Origin: Amycolatopsis viridis
Lineage (GTDB): Bacteria > Actinomycetota > Actinomycetes > Mycobacteriales > Pseudonocardiaceae
Direction of reading: 5' to 3'
Length of the DNA: 64,000 bases
Assembly: GCF_011758765.1 (NCBI RefSeq)
Contig: NZ_JAANOU010000001.1
Span: 2,356,001-2,420,000 of the forward strand
Shown here: positions 27,448 through 35,561 of the stretch, in pieces
How the letters are laid out: every line of letters starts with the position of its first letter
Numbering within the stretch: the stretch's first letter is position 1
Made by a program: the position numbers and the translations under genes
Notes under the pieces: generated by a model
What the model was told of the DNA's origin: nothing
What the model saw: only the letters and a program-made list of their open reading frames with translations
The model's database searches: none

Positions 27448-27957
27448 TCAGCGGCGGGCGCGGTAGGTGCGCATCTTGTGCCGGGCGCCGCAGATGTCCA
27501 TGCTGCACCACACGCCGTTGCCGGCCGGGGAGCGGTCGTAGAACAGCCACCGGCACTCCGGCGCGCGGCACGGTTTGAGCCGCTGCACCCGGCCGGTCAC
27601 CTCGGCCCGGAACAGGACGTCCAGCAGCCGGGCGATCAGGCCGTCCACCCCGCCGCCCGCCGGGGCCAGTGCGGGACCCGGCCAGCGCGGCCCGGTCACC
27701 GCCACCGCGGCGAATTCGTTCAGCTCGGCGGTCACGTCGGCGCCGCCCAGGTGCTCCCGCAGCGTCTCCCGGAACCGCACCAGCCGCGCCCGCCCGGGCT
27801 CGTCCAGGGTGAGGTCGGCCAGCGCGTGCCCGGCCAGCCACCGCGCGGCCGGGCCGGGCTCGCTCAGGTGGTCCTCGTCGTACAGGAACCGCGCCGAGTT
27901 GCCGAACACCTCGAGCGGACGCAGCTCGTCCGGTGCGGCGGGGCGCGCGTAGGCCAT
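27448..27957 (-). CDS. CGNR zinc-finger regulator (ABATE domain)
   Basis: A 169-residue protein. The N-terminal ~105 residues are an ABATE-like domain with FGNSARFLYDEDH. The C-terminal finger is CRAPECRWLFYDRSP, then WCSMDICGARHKMRTYRAR. The motif that names the family, CGNR, is CGAR here. These are putative stress or metabolism regulators of unknown target. It is divergent from the methyltransferase gene 44 bases away, so it may control that promoter. Confidence 0.85.
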   Translation of the reverse strand: MAYARPAAPDELRPLEVFGNSARFLYDEDHLSEPGPAARWLAGHALADLTLDEPGRARLVRFRETLREHLGGADVTAELNEFAAVAVTGPRWPGPALAPAGGGVDGLIARLLDVLFRAEVTGRVQRLKPCRAPECRWLFYDRSPAGNGVWCSMDICGARHKMRTYRARR

Positions 27958-28001
27958 GTTCGCAGGTTACCCATGCCGCGTCCCGGCGTTACCGTGACGG
28001 G

Positions 28002-28823
28002 ATGGTCAACGAGGACGAGGCACGGGACTGGAACGGCGAGACGGGGCGCTACTGGGCCACCCACGCCGAGCACTACGACGCGATGCTGGCCCGCCTGACG
28101 CCCCACCTGCTCGACGCCGCCGGCATCCGGCCGGGGGACCGGGTCCTCGACATCGGCTGCGGGTGCGGCACCACCGCGTTGCTGGCGGCCGGGCGGGGCG
28201 CGCGGGTGCTCGGCGCGGACCTGTCCGGCCCGATGCTCGCCGTGGCCCGCGAGCGTGCCGCGGGCCGCGACGGGATCCGGTTCGACCAGGCCGACGTGCA
28301 GGTCCACGACTTCGGCGCGGAGGTGTTCGACCTCGCCCTGAGCCGGTTCGGGGTGATGTTCTTCGACGATCCGCTCGCCGCGTTCACCAACGTCACGCGC
28401 GCACTGCGGCCGGGCGGCCGGGTGGCGTTCCTGTGCTGGCGGGAGCTGCGCGAGAACCAGCACCGTGCGCTCCCGCTGGACGTGATCGGGCGGTACGCCG
28501 ACACCAGCGGCGTGACGTCGCCCGGGCCGGGGATGTTCTCCTTCGCACGGCCGGAGTACCTGCGGGAGGTGCTGACCGGGGCGGGGCTGACCGGTGCCGG
28601 GGTGGACGAGCTCCGGGAGCCGGTCCGGCTCGGCGCCGATGCCGCGTCCGCGGCGGATTTCCTGCGCCACGGCGCCATGTTCCGGGCGATCCTCGCCCGG
28701 TGCCCGGCGGACACCGTGGAGCGGGCGACCGCCGCCCTGACCGAGGCGCTGGTGCCCTACCAGACGCCCGATGGGGTCTGGCTGGAGTCGGCCGCGTGGC
28801 TCGTCACCGCCCGCAAGCCGTGA
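28002..28823 (+). CDS. SAM-dependent methyltransferase
   Basis: A 273-residue class-I methyltransferase: VLDIGCGCGTTALLAAGRGARVLGADLS (SAM motif I), FDLALSRFGVMFFDDP, LRPGGRVAFLCWRE. The N-terminal YWATHAEHYDAMLARLTPHLLDAA is typical of a small-molecule methylating branch near UbiE. The substrate is unknown. ATG 28002 starts close behind a short leader, and its TGA shares a base with the next ATG (TGATG), linking it to an unknown protein. Confidence 0.85.
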   Translation: MVNEDEARDWNGETGRYWATHAEHYDAMLARLTPHLLDAAGIRPGDRVLDIGCGCGTTALLAAGRGARVLGADLSGPMLAVARERAAGRDGIRFDQADVQVHDFGAEVFDLALSRFGVMFFDDPLAAFTNVTRALRPGGRVAFLCWRELRENQHRALPLDVIGRYADTSGVTSPGPGMFSFARPEYLREVLTGAGLTGAGVDELREPVRLGADAASAADFLRHGAMFRAILARCPADTVERATAALTEALVPYQTPDGVWLESAAWLVTARKP

Positions 28824-29425
28824 TGGTGCCGACGCGCCGCTCGCTGCACGGCATCGCGGAGCTGCTGCTGGCCGGCCCCCAGTTCCGGGCCGGCCACGGC
28901 ATCCGGCTGCGGATCACGCCGGGCGGGTTCGCCACCACCGGCGAGCCGGACCTGCGCCTGGACGGTGACCTGCTCGTGGCCGGTGCGCAGCGGATCCCGG
29001 TCGCCGGGCGGCGTTACGCCGATCTCGCCGCCGAGGCCGGTGTGCAGGCGGGCGCACCGGCCGGTGTGTACGCCGGTGGTTCCGGCGTGCGGCCGGACGA
29101 GGAGGTCCGCCTCGATCCGGAGCCCGCGCGGCTGATCCTGCGTGCGTTCGCCGAGGGCGAGGAGGCGCTGCGCGCGTTCGCACCCGGGGTGCCACCGGTG
29201 CTGGGGCCGGAGCACTTCGACCTGGCGGTGGTGGTGGGCGAGGCGACCTACGGGATCTGCGCGGGGGATGCCTACCTGCCGGAGCCCTACGCCTACGTCA
29301 GACCGCACCGGCCGCGGACCGGTCCGTTCTGGACCGCGCCCTTCGGGGCCGCCCGCCCCCTGCGGGAACTCGGTGGTACCGCGGAGATCCACCGCTTCTT
29401 CGCCGTCGGCCGCGCGGCGTTGTAG
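28823..29425 (+). CDS. Hypothetical protein coupled to methyltransferase
   Basis: A 200-residue soluble protein with no recognised family. It begins with the stretch TRRSLHGIAELLLAGPQFR, has ITPGGFATTGEPDLRLDGDLL near 32-52, AGVYAGGSG near 80 and ends PFWTAPFGAARPLRELGG. The Gly-Pro-rich pattern resembles proteins that pair with methyltransferases in actinobacteria, but no activity is known to me. ATG 28823 overlaps the upstream stop; GTG 28820 gives a GTGA overlap and is equally possible. Confidence 0.6.
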   Translation: MVPTRRSLHGIAELLLAGPQFRAGHGIRLRITPGGFATTGEPDLRLDGDLLVAGAQRIPVAGRRYADLAAEAGVQAGAPAGVYAGGSGVRPDEEVRLDPEPARLILRAFAEGEEALRAFAPGVPPVLGPEHFDLAVVVGEATYGICAGDAYLPEPYAYVRPHRPRTGPFWTAPFGAARPLRELGGTAEIHRFFAVGRAAL

Positions 29426-29491
29426 CTCCACAGTGGAGGGCACGTCCCGGGCGGCGGGAAACCGGGTGCCGGTGCGGTAGGTTGAGCCACC

Positions 29492-30265
29492 GTGCCTGCC
29501 GAACCGCTGCTCGCTCCCGGTCCGTGGCAACTGGTGTTCCTCGTGGTCGCCGGTGCCGGTGCGGGCCTGACCGGTTCGATCGCCGGGCTCGCGTCGCTGG
29601 TGTCGTACCCGGCGCTGCTCGCGATCGGGGTGCCTCCGGTGAGCGCGAACGTCACCAACACGGTGGCGCTGATGGGCGGCGCGGTCGGCGCCGCGGCGGG
29701 GTCGCGCCCGGAGCTGCGCGGCCAGCGGAAGCGCCTGCTGCGCCTGTGCGCGATCACGGCGGCCGGTGGTGCCGCGGGCAGCGCGTTGTTGCTGCTCACG
29801 CCGGAGGGCGCGTTCGCCTCCATCGTGCCGTTCCTGATCGCCGCCGCCTCGGTGCTGCTGCTGTGCTCGCCCCGGCCGGCCGCCCGCGCCGGCCGCGGTG
29901 GCGGGCTGACCGCGGGCACCGCGACCGGTGCCTTCCTGGTCGCGGTCTACGGCGGGTACTTCGGCGCCGCGGCCGGGGTCGTCATGCTGGCGTTGCTGTC
30001 GGCCGCCTGGCCCCAGCCGCTGGCCCGCACCAACGCCGCGAAGAACATCGTGACGGGCGCGGCCAATCTGGTGGCCGCCGTGGTGTTCGCCGTCACCGGC
30101 CCGGTGCTCTGGCCCGCGGCGGCGGCGCTGTGCGCCGGCCTGGTGGCGGGTTCGTTCGCGGGGCCCGCAATCGTGCGCCGCCTGCCGGCGGCCCCGCTGC
30201 GCATCGCGATCGCGCTGGCCGGGCTGGGACTGGCGGTTGCGCTGGGCTGGCAGGCCTGGGCCTAG
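29492..30265 (+). CDS. TauE/SafE-family sulfite exporter-like permease
   Basis: A 257-residue protein with about eight helices in two repeats. GLTGSIAGLASLVSYPALLAIGVPPVSANVTNTVALMGG and FLVAVYGGYFGAAAGVVMLALLSAAWPQPLARTNAAKNIV are the two TauE blocks with their small-residue kinks. Family members move sulfite, sulfoacetate or other organic anions. It stands alone with GTG 29492 as start; no sulfur gene is adjacent, although the molybdenum oxidoreductase 2 kb away would be a possible functional partner. Confidence 0.88.
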   Translation: MPAEPLLAPGPWQLVFLVVAGAGAGLTGSIAGLASLVSYPALLAIGVPPVSANVTNTVALMGGAVGAAAGSRPELRGQRKRLLRLCAITAAGGAAGSALLLLTPEGAFASIVPFLIAAASVLLLCSPRPAARAGRGGGLTAGTATGAFLVAVYGGYFGAAAGVVMLALLSAAWPQPLARTNAAKNIVTGAANLVAAVVFAVTGPVLWPAAAALCAGLVAGSFAGPAIVRRLPAAPLRIAIALAGLGLAVALGWQAWA

Positions 30266-30332
30266 CCCGCGGCCCGGTTCTGCCGTCTGCGGTGCGGTGG
30301 CGTTGCAGCCTTCGCCGCAACCGTCCCTTGTG

Positions 30333-30386
30333 GACGACGCAGACGACGCAGACGACGCGGACGATGTGGATGGGGCGGATGGGGCG
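30333..30386 (+). repeat. Imperfect 9-bp tandem repeat, six units
   Basis: Three units of GACGACGCR (30333-30359) grade through GACGATGTG into two units of GATGGGGCG (30369-30386). The array lies in the 128-base gap between convergent genes. A plus-strand frame through it would read Asp-Asp-Ala repeats, but it lacks a start context, so this is probably non-coding. Confidence 0.75.
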
Positions 30387-30393
30387 GTGCGCG

Positions 30394-30627
30394 TCAGCGC
30401 AGGGCTTCGCGGCCGGCGTCGGTGAGTTTGGCGGGAATGCGCGCGCCCGTACCGGGCACGCGGCGGACGAGGCCGGCGTGGATCAGCATCCGGGCGCCGA
30501 ACTGGTCGCAGCAGGAGAGACCGTCCACGTAGACGTGCGGCTCGCTGCTCGCGGTCAGTTCCACGCGGCCCTCGGCAACCGCTTTCAGGAACTCGGCATC
30601 ACGGTGGGTCAGGGTGGACGCAGTCAT
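30394..30627 (-). CDS. Small conserved protein of winged-helix aspect
   Basis: A 77-residue protein: HRDAEFLKAVAEGRVELTASSEPHVYVDGLSCCDQFGARMLIHAGLVRRV, then AKLTDAGREAL. The pattern of an N-terminal helix, an LIHAGLV helix, and a final LTDAGREAL wing resembles small winged-helix proteins, though no basic recognition helix is obvious. A Cys-Cys pair is present. It lies behind a promoter with two near-identical palindromes and so is probably tightly repressed. Function unknown. Confidence 0.7.
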   Translation of the reverse strand: MTASTLTHRDAEFLKAVAEGRVELTASSEPHVYVDGLSCCDQFGARMLIHAGLVRRVPGTGARIPAKLTDAGREALR

Positions 30628-30674
30628 CGCTGGGCACCTTTCGCAAAGAGGTGTGGTGCGCCACAGACTAGAGG

Positions 30675-30719
30675 ATTGTTCAACAATGCGGCAACCCCGT
30701 TGACGGATCGTTCAACAAT
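30675..30719 (-). promoter_or_regulatory. Paired 13-bp operator-like palindromes
   Basis: ATTGTTCAACAAT (30675-30687) is a perfect palindrome. ATCGTTCAACAAT (30707-30719) matches it at 12 of 13 positions, 32 bp away (three turns). On the minus strand the first lies between a -35-like TTGCCG and a -10-like TAGTCT, in a repressor position for the gene at 30394-30627. The rest of the gap 30628-30998 shows no gene that I can support. Confidence 0.55.
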
Positions 30720-30998
30720 AAGTAGGGTTGTGGGGCATGCGACCCAGCTCACACGATTCCCGGCAGGACCTCGGTGGCGGCGACCCGGACGATATCTCCT
30801 GGATCCCCTGAAATGGTGAAGACCGGTCAGTAACACGCCCTGCTTTCGCCTCGATTCAAGGGTAAGGCCCGCGCGGAGGGTGGCCAGGAAACCTCCGGCA
30901 CCGCCGTCTTGCCCGGCGCTCGAACTCCCCCTCGGAGCGCCGCGGCAGGCGAGTGGCCCCCGGGTGCGGACTCCCCACTGCCCCGCGCTCGGGGGCCC

Positions 30999-31964
30999 CT
31001 ATTCGTAGACCACGTAAACCGGCTTCGGCTGCAGCGCGAGCACCTGCTCGGGTGTCATCAGCGGCTTCCCGCCCCGGGTGTCCTCCTCGTAGAAGAGCTT
31101 GAAACCCGCCTGCACGTGCTCGGGCCGGCGCTTCATCACCAGATCCCACGTCGCGATCTTCGCCTCGGCGCTGCCGATGCCGTCCACGACGTTGACCACC
31201 GCGACCCCGTTGTGCCGCGTCAGGCCGGCCGGCTCCTGCACCACCGACACCGCCACCTGGTGGTACACCATGATCTTCTCCGGCAGCCGGTGCCGCGCCA
31301 CGATCGAGGCCAGGTACGCCGCCACCCCGTCCAGTTCCGCGCCCGTGGTGCGGCCGAACTTCTGGCCCGGCACGACCCCGGGTTCGACAGCCCACTCGGG
31401 GTCCAGTGCGACACCGACGTCCGGCTCGGCCAGCCAGCGCTCGTACACCTGGACCTCCGGCAGGAAGTCCGCTCGGCCCGGCTGGATGTTGAGCAACAGC
31501 TGCCCGCCGAGCGCCCGCGCCGCCTCCAGGTAACGGCCGATCGTGCCGTCGTTGGTGCGGCTGCGGTACATCCCGTCCGGCCCGGGCGTGGGGTTCACCG
31601 TGGTCGCGATGAGCTCGACCACCGGCACGATCGGCCGGTCCCGCGGATAGGTGCCGATGAGCTCGCGCAGCTGGGTGGACGCCCCGCGCAGATCGCCGGT
31701 CATGCGGCCCAGCGCGGGGCTGCCCGGCGCTCCGCAGTAGCCGATCAGCAGGTGGCCGTCGACAACGCTGTGGGCCGCGACCTGGACGTCCGGGATGCGG
31801 CGCAGCCCCGCGGCCGGGGATTCCAGGGGCGGCGGACCGCCCGGGAACAGCCGCGACAACTCCGGCATCGTCGACAAACTTGCACCGCTGCTGCAGGCCG
31901 TGGTCGCCGCGCCCGCGAGTACCGCGGTGAGGAACGCCCGCCTGCCGACCCTGCTCCCCGCCAT
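30999..31964 (-). CDS. Tat- or Sec-exported lipoprotein, unknown
   Basis: A 321-residue protein from ATG 31964. The signal contains twin arginines (GSRVGRRAFLTAVLAGA) and ends with lipobox TTAC, so it is a lipoprotein that may use Tat. The mature domain has VDGHLLIGYCGAPGSPALGRM, NPTPGPDGMYRSRTND, LLLNIQPGRADFLPEV, VALDPEWAVEPG and KIMVYHQV. Acidic residues at strand ends suggest a TIM-barrel glycosidase-like fold, but this is inferred only from the spacing. It follows the CoxE-like gene on the same strand by 76 bases, so co-transcription is possible. Confidence 0.7.
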   Translation of the reverse strand: MAGSRVGRRAFLTAVLAGAATTACSSGASLSTMPELSRLFPGGPPPLESPAAGLRRIPDVQVAAHSVVDGHLLIGYCGAPGSPALGRMTGDLRGASTQLRELIGTYPRDRPIVPVVELIATTVNPTPGPDGMYRSRTNDGTIGRYLEAARALGGQLLLNIQPGRADFLPEVQVYERWLAEPDVGVALDPEWAVEPGVVPGQKFGRTTGAELDGVAAYLASIVARHRLPEKIMVYHQVAVSVVQEPAGLTRHNGVAVVNVVDGIGSAEAKIATWDLVMKRRPEHVQAGFKLFYEEDTRGGKPLMTPEQVLALQPKPVYVVYE

Positions 31965-32040
31965 GCCTGCGGGATGCCCTGGTCTGCACCACTTACACAC
32001 CGCAGCAGGAAAATCACTCCGCGGAGACGGCCCGGGACCG

Positions 32041-33429
32041 TCAGCCGGGCAGCAGCTCGGTCACCAGACGGGTGAGCTGCCGCAGGTTGCGGCACTCGTG
32101 CATCGGCACCACCCGCGCGTACTCCAGCGCGGCCGAATCCCCGGTGCCCCAGGACGTTCGCGCCTCCGGGTTGAGCCAGTGCACGTGCTTGGCCCGCTCG
32201 GCGATCCGGCGCACCGCGTCCAGGTTGGGGTCGCCGCCGTTGGTCCGGCCGTCCCCGAGGATGAGCACCGACGTGCGCGGGCCGACTGCGTCCGGCCACC
32301 CGTCCGCGAAGCTCGCGAGCGAGCCGCCGTAGTCGCTGCTCATGCCCCAGCGGGTGAGCTTCGCCTGGGTCAGGATCCGCCGGGCGAGCCCCTCCGGGTC
32401 CGCCGACCCCGCTGCGATCAGCCCGGTGATCTCGTCGGTCAGCTCGACGAAGGCGAACGAGCGGATCTTGCTGAACTGGTCCGACAACGCCTGCACCAGC
32501 AGCAGCGTGAACTGCGCGAACCCGGCCACCGACCCGGACATGTCGCACAGCAGCACCAGTTCCGGCCGGCCGGGACGGCGGTCCCGCAGCGCCGGGCGCA
32601 TCGGCACCCCGCCGGTCGCCAGCGACCGCCGCAAGGTGCGGCGCAGGTCGATCTGCCCGCGCCGGGCCCGCCGTCGCCGGGAAGCCAGCCGGGTGGCGAG
32701 CTTGCGCGACAGCGGCTGGATCGTGCGGCGCAGCTCGGCCAGCTGGGCGCGGGAGGCGGTGGTGAAGCCGACCAGGTCGGTCTGCGGCGGCACCGCGTAC
32801 CGGGCGATCCGGTCCCGCCCGCGCAGTTCCGCGGTGCGGCGGCGGGCCTCGGCCTGCACGGCCTCCCGGTACCGGGTGATCCGGGACCGCGCCTCGGTGC
32901 GCGCGATCGCCTCGCCGAAGGCGCTTTCGTCCGTGCGGATCGCCGCGAGCACCCGGTTCAGCAGCGCCTCCGGCCGTACCCGGTCCAGCGCCTGGTAGGC
33001 CGACCAGCCGCGCATCCCGTTCGCCCCGCCGCCGCCGGACCCGCCCTCGCCGAACGAGCCGTAGCGCCCGAACTGCTCGACCGCCGCCGCGGCCAGCGCG
33101 CGCAACCGGTCCTCGTCACCGGCGGCGAGGGCGGCCACCAGGGCGTCCCGCAGCTCCGTGGCGTCCCGCGGCTGGTCGGCAGCCGCCCCGGCGGCGCCCA
33201 CCGCGACCGGGAAGTACAGGTCGAACAACGCATCGAAGGTGGCCCGCTGACCGGAGCGGCGCAACACAGTCGCCGCCAGCGCGGCCCGCAGCTGCTCGCG
33301 GTCGGCCAGCCCCAGCGCCGCCACCGCTGCGGCCGCGTCCACCGTCTCACCGGGACCGACGGGGATGCCGTGGTCGCGCAACGAGCCGACGAACTCGACC
33401 AGCCGCTCCGGCAGCGCGGACCCGGTCAT
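32041..33429 (-). CDS. VWA-domain CoxE-like protein
   Basis: A 462-residue protein. The N-terminal ~240 residues are helical (LVEFVGSLRDHGIPVGPGETVDAAAA). A basic block RRRRARRGQIDLRRTLRRSLATGG leads into the von Willebrand A domain with MIDAS-like VLLCDMSGSVAGF and VLILGDGRTNGGDPN. With the MoxR ATPase encoded just upstream (ATGA overlap) it makes a MoxR-VWA chaperone pair of the CoxD-CoxE type, which mature molybdenum enzymes or modify envelope proteins. The molybdenum hydroxylase at 20834 is a possible client, 8 kb away. Confidence 0.9.
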   Translation of the reverse strand: MTGSALPERLVEFVGSLRDHGIPVGPGETVDAAAAVAALGLADREQLRAALAATVLRRSGQRATFDALFDLYFPVAVGAAGAAADQPRDATELRDALVAALAAGDEDRLRALAAAAVEQFGRYGSFGEGGSGGGGANGMRGWSAYQALDRVRPEALLNRVLAAIRTDESAFGEAIARTEARSRITRYREAVQAEARRRTAELRGRDRIARYAVPPQTDLVGFTTASRAQLAELRRTIQPLSRKLATRLASRRRRARRGQIDLRRTLRRSLATGGVPMRPALRDRRPGRPELVLLCDMSGSVAGFAQFTLLLVQALSDQFSKIRSFAFVELTDEITGLIAAGSADPEGLARRILTQAKLTRWGMSSDYGGSLASFADGWPDAVGPRTSVLILGDGRTNGGDPNLDAVRRIAERAKHVHWLNPEARTSWGTGDSAALEYARVVPMHECRNLRQLTRLVTELLPG

Positions 33430-34301
33430 GACAGCAGCGTGTCCAGCCGCAGCTCGTCCGCGGCCTTGCGGTGGTCGCTCTGGTACTTCAGGATCACCCC
33501 GAGACTGGTCTCGACCACCTGCTCGTCCAGGGTGTCGGCGCCGAGCGCGAGCAGGGTGCGCGCCCAGTCCACGGTTTCCGCGATCGAGGGCGCCTTGCGC
33601 AGCTCCATCGTGCGCAGCGCACCGACCACCCGGATCACCGAGTCGGCCAGGCGCGCATCCAGCCCGGGCACTTTGAGGGTGACGATGTCGCGTTCCAGCT
33701 CCGGCGACGGGAAGTCCAGGTGCAGGAAGAGGCAGCGTCGCTTGAGCGCCTCCGACAGCTCACGCGTCGCGTTCGACGTGAGCAGCACGAACGGGCGGCG
33801 CTGCGCGGTGATCGTGCCCAGCTCGGGGACGGTCACCTGGAAGTCGCCGAGCACCTCCAGCAGCAGGCCCTCGACCTCGACGTCGGCCTTGTCGGTCTCG
33901 TCGATCAGCAGGACCGTGGGATCGGGGTTGCGGATCGCTTTCAGCAGCGGGCGGGGGAGCAGGAACTCCTCGCTGAACACCTCGTCGCGGGCCTGCTCCC
34001 AGCCCTCGTCGCGGCCGGCGGTGATGCGCAGCAGCTGCTTGGCGTGGTTCCACTCGTAGAGCGCGCGGGCCTCGTCGATGCCCTCGTAGCACTGCAGCCG
34101 CACCAGCTCGCTGCCGGTGGCTGCGGCGAGTGCCCGGGCCAGCTCCGTCTTGCCGACCCCGGCCGGACCCTCGACCAGCAGCGGCTTGCCGAGCCGGTCG
34201 GCGAGGAAGACGGTGGTGGCGACGGCGGTGGACGCCAGGTAACCCGCGCCGGCCAGGCGCTCGGCGACCTCGTCCACCGAGCCGAACAACGGCTCCTGCA
34301 T
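33426..34301 (-). CDS. MoxR-type AAA+ ATPase (CoxD-like)
   Basis: A 291-residue AAA+ protein: Walker A VEGPAGVGKTELARAL, Walker B TVLLIDETDKAD, sensor 1 LLTSNATRELSEALKRRC and sensor 2 region in the lid. The start ATG 34301 lies behind CCTGCAGGAG-like sequence. Its stop overlaps the start of the VWA gene. MoxR-VWA pairs act as metal-cofactor insertion chaperones; the partner enzyme here is a guess (see the hydroxylase operon). Confidence 0.92.
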   Translation of the reverse strand: MQEPLFGSVDEVAERLAGAGYLASTAVATTVFLADRLGKPLLVEGPAGVGKTELARALAAATGSELVRLQCYEGIDEARALYEWNHAKQLLRITAGRDEGWEQARDEVFSEEFLLPRPLLKAIRNPDPTVLLIDETDKADVEVEGLLLEVLGDFQVTVPELGTITAQRRPFVLLTSNATRELSEALKRRCLFLHLDFPSPELERDIVTLKVPGLDARLADSVIRVVGALRTMELRKAPSIAETVDWARTLLALGADTLDEQVVETSLGVILKYQSDHRKAADELRLDTLLS

Positions 34302-34318
34302 CGGCCCCTCCTGCGGTT

Positions 34319-34352
34319 GGTGCGCAATCCCCCCATTCTGGGCCTGCGCACC
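34319..34352. promoter_or_regulatory. Inverted repeat in front of the moxR-like gene
   Basis: GGTGCGCA (34319-34326) and TGCGCACC (34345-34352) are complementary with an 18-base spacer that itself holds CCC/GGG. The site lies 18 bases upstream of the MoxR-like start and 54 bases beyond the MEDS gene's stop, so it may be either a terminator or an operator. Confidence 0.35.
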
Positions 34353-34405
34353 GGGACGGGTGCGGGGTCGTGCGCAAACTCACGGAGCCGGACACCGGCG
34401 CCGGG

Positions 34406-35347
34406 TCACACCGGGTCTTCGTGCAGCCGCAGGCGGACCTGGATGGTCGTCCCGTCCGGCCCGCGGTACATCCGGACCAGGTCGGCCATGTCGTTGACGA
34501 GCAGCAGCCCGCGCCCGGACAGCTGGCCGTCCTGCGGGGGACGCCGGCCCGCCAGCGGGTCGCCGAGGTGACCGCCGTCCGCGGCCGAGCACACCAGCTC
34601 ATCACCCTCGCGCCACAGGTTCAGCTCGCACGGCGTCCCGGCGTGCATCAGGCTGTTGCTGGCCAGCTCCGTGACGATCAGCTTGAGATCGTCGGCGCGG
34701 GTCTCGCTCAGCCCGTACTCCCGCGCGGACGCGGCCAGCGTGTGCCGCGCTCCGGACAGCTGACCGGGTTCGCGCACCAGGTAGCGCACCGCGCCGACGG
34801 CCGGTTCCAGCTTGTCGTTGTACCGGGTGACGAGCTCGTCCCACGCGTAGGTCTCGCTGTCGCGCAGCAGGCCGCTCTGCCGGATCAGCGGGTGGGTCAC
34901 GTACGCGTCGGCGATCGCGACCGGGTCCAGCGCGCTGGTGTCGTACGGGCAGACGATCGTCACGTCGCGGCCGTCGAACGCGGGGTTGATGAGCGCTTCG
35001 TGCTGCGCGCAGGCCGGGTACTCGGCCGCGCTGCGCCCGGCCCAGATCGGTTCGCCGACGATGCGCACCCGCGCCGCGTCCGGGTGCCGGTCGGCGAACC
35101 CGCGCAGCACCTGGGGGATGATCCGGCCCGGATTGCGGCCCTCCTCGCTCATGTCGAGCAGGTGCACCCGGTCCGCGTCGTCGCCGAGCGCCTCCCGCAG
35201 CAGCGCCAGGTTCGGGCCCGGCACCGCGGCGGCCACCGGATCGCCCGCGGCCAGGCCCTCGGTCAGGAACGGGACCAGCCCGGACAGGTACTCGTGCGGC
35301 GAGGAGTAGAAGAGGGCTTCGTGCACGAAGCCCTGCTGTCTGGTCAT
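34406..35347 (-). CDS. MEDS-domain sensor with anti-sigma ATPase domain
   Basis: A 313-residue protein. Residues 8-~165 are the MEDS domain (FVHEALFYSSPHEYLSGLVPFLTEGLAAGDPVAAAVP), proposed to bind small hydrocarbon-like ligands. Residues ~190-310 form a GHKL ATPase (DDLKLIVTELASNSLMHAG, LSGRGLLLVNDMADLV). This is the actinobacterial anti-sigma or partner-switching arrangement. No cognate sigma or STAS protein is adjacent. It may belong to the same stress network as the SpoIIE/RsbW genes at 17.6-20.3 kb. ATG 35347 is the start. Confidence 0.88.
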   Translation of the reverse strand: MTRQQGFVHEALFYSSPHEYLSGLVPFLTEGLAAGDPVAAAVPGPNLALLREALGDDADRVHLLDMSEEGRNPGRIIPQVLRGFADRHPDAARVRIVGEPIWAGRSAAEYPACAQHEALINPAFDGRDVTIVCPYDTSALDPVAIADAYVTHPLIRQSGLLRDSETYAWDELVTRYNDKLEPAVGAVRYLVREPGQLSGARHTLAASAREYGLSETRADDLKLIVTELASNSLMHAGTPCELNLWREGDELVCSAADGGHLGDPLAGRRPPQDGQLSGRGLLLVNDMADLVRMYRGPDGTTIQVRLRLHEDPV

Positions 35348-35561
35348 CGTGCCGCCTCCACGCGGACGTGCCCGGGCTTGCGGACTTCCGCGACCCCCGG
35401 TCCGGGACCGCCGCCCCGGTGCAGGTGTCCGTGCGGGCGCAAGCTTCGCGCACCCACCACGACTCCGGACCGTCTCATCGTTCCGTAGGGTACCGGGCCG
35501 CGCGGGCGAGGGCAGATCTCACCGGTCCCGGCCCTGCTCTCCCCGGTCCCGGCGCCGCGGT

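Noticed and set aside
30301..30425. Asp-Ala repeat protein from the 9-bp tandem array
   Set aside because: The frame has no ribosome site and begins inside the TauE-like gene in another frame; the array is better treated as non-coding repeat.
31795..34059. 754-codon plus-strand open frame
   Set aside because: Antisense to the CoxE-like and MoxR-like genes, both of which have full domain motifs; no start site or codon bias of its own.
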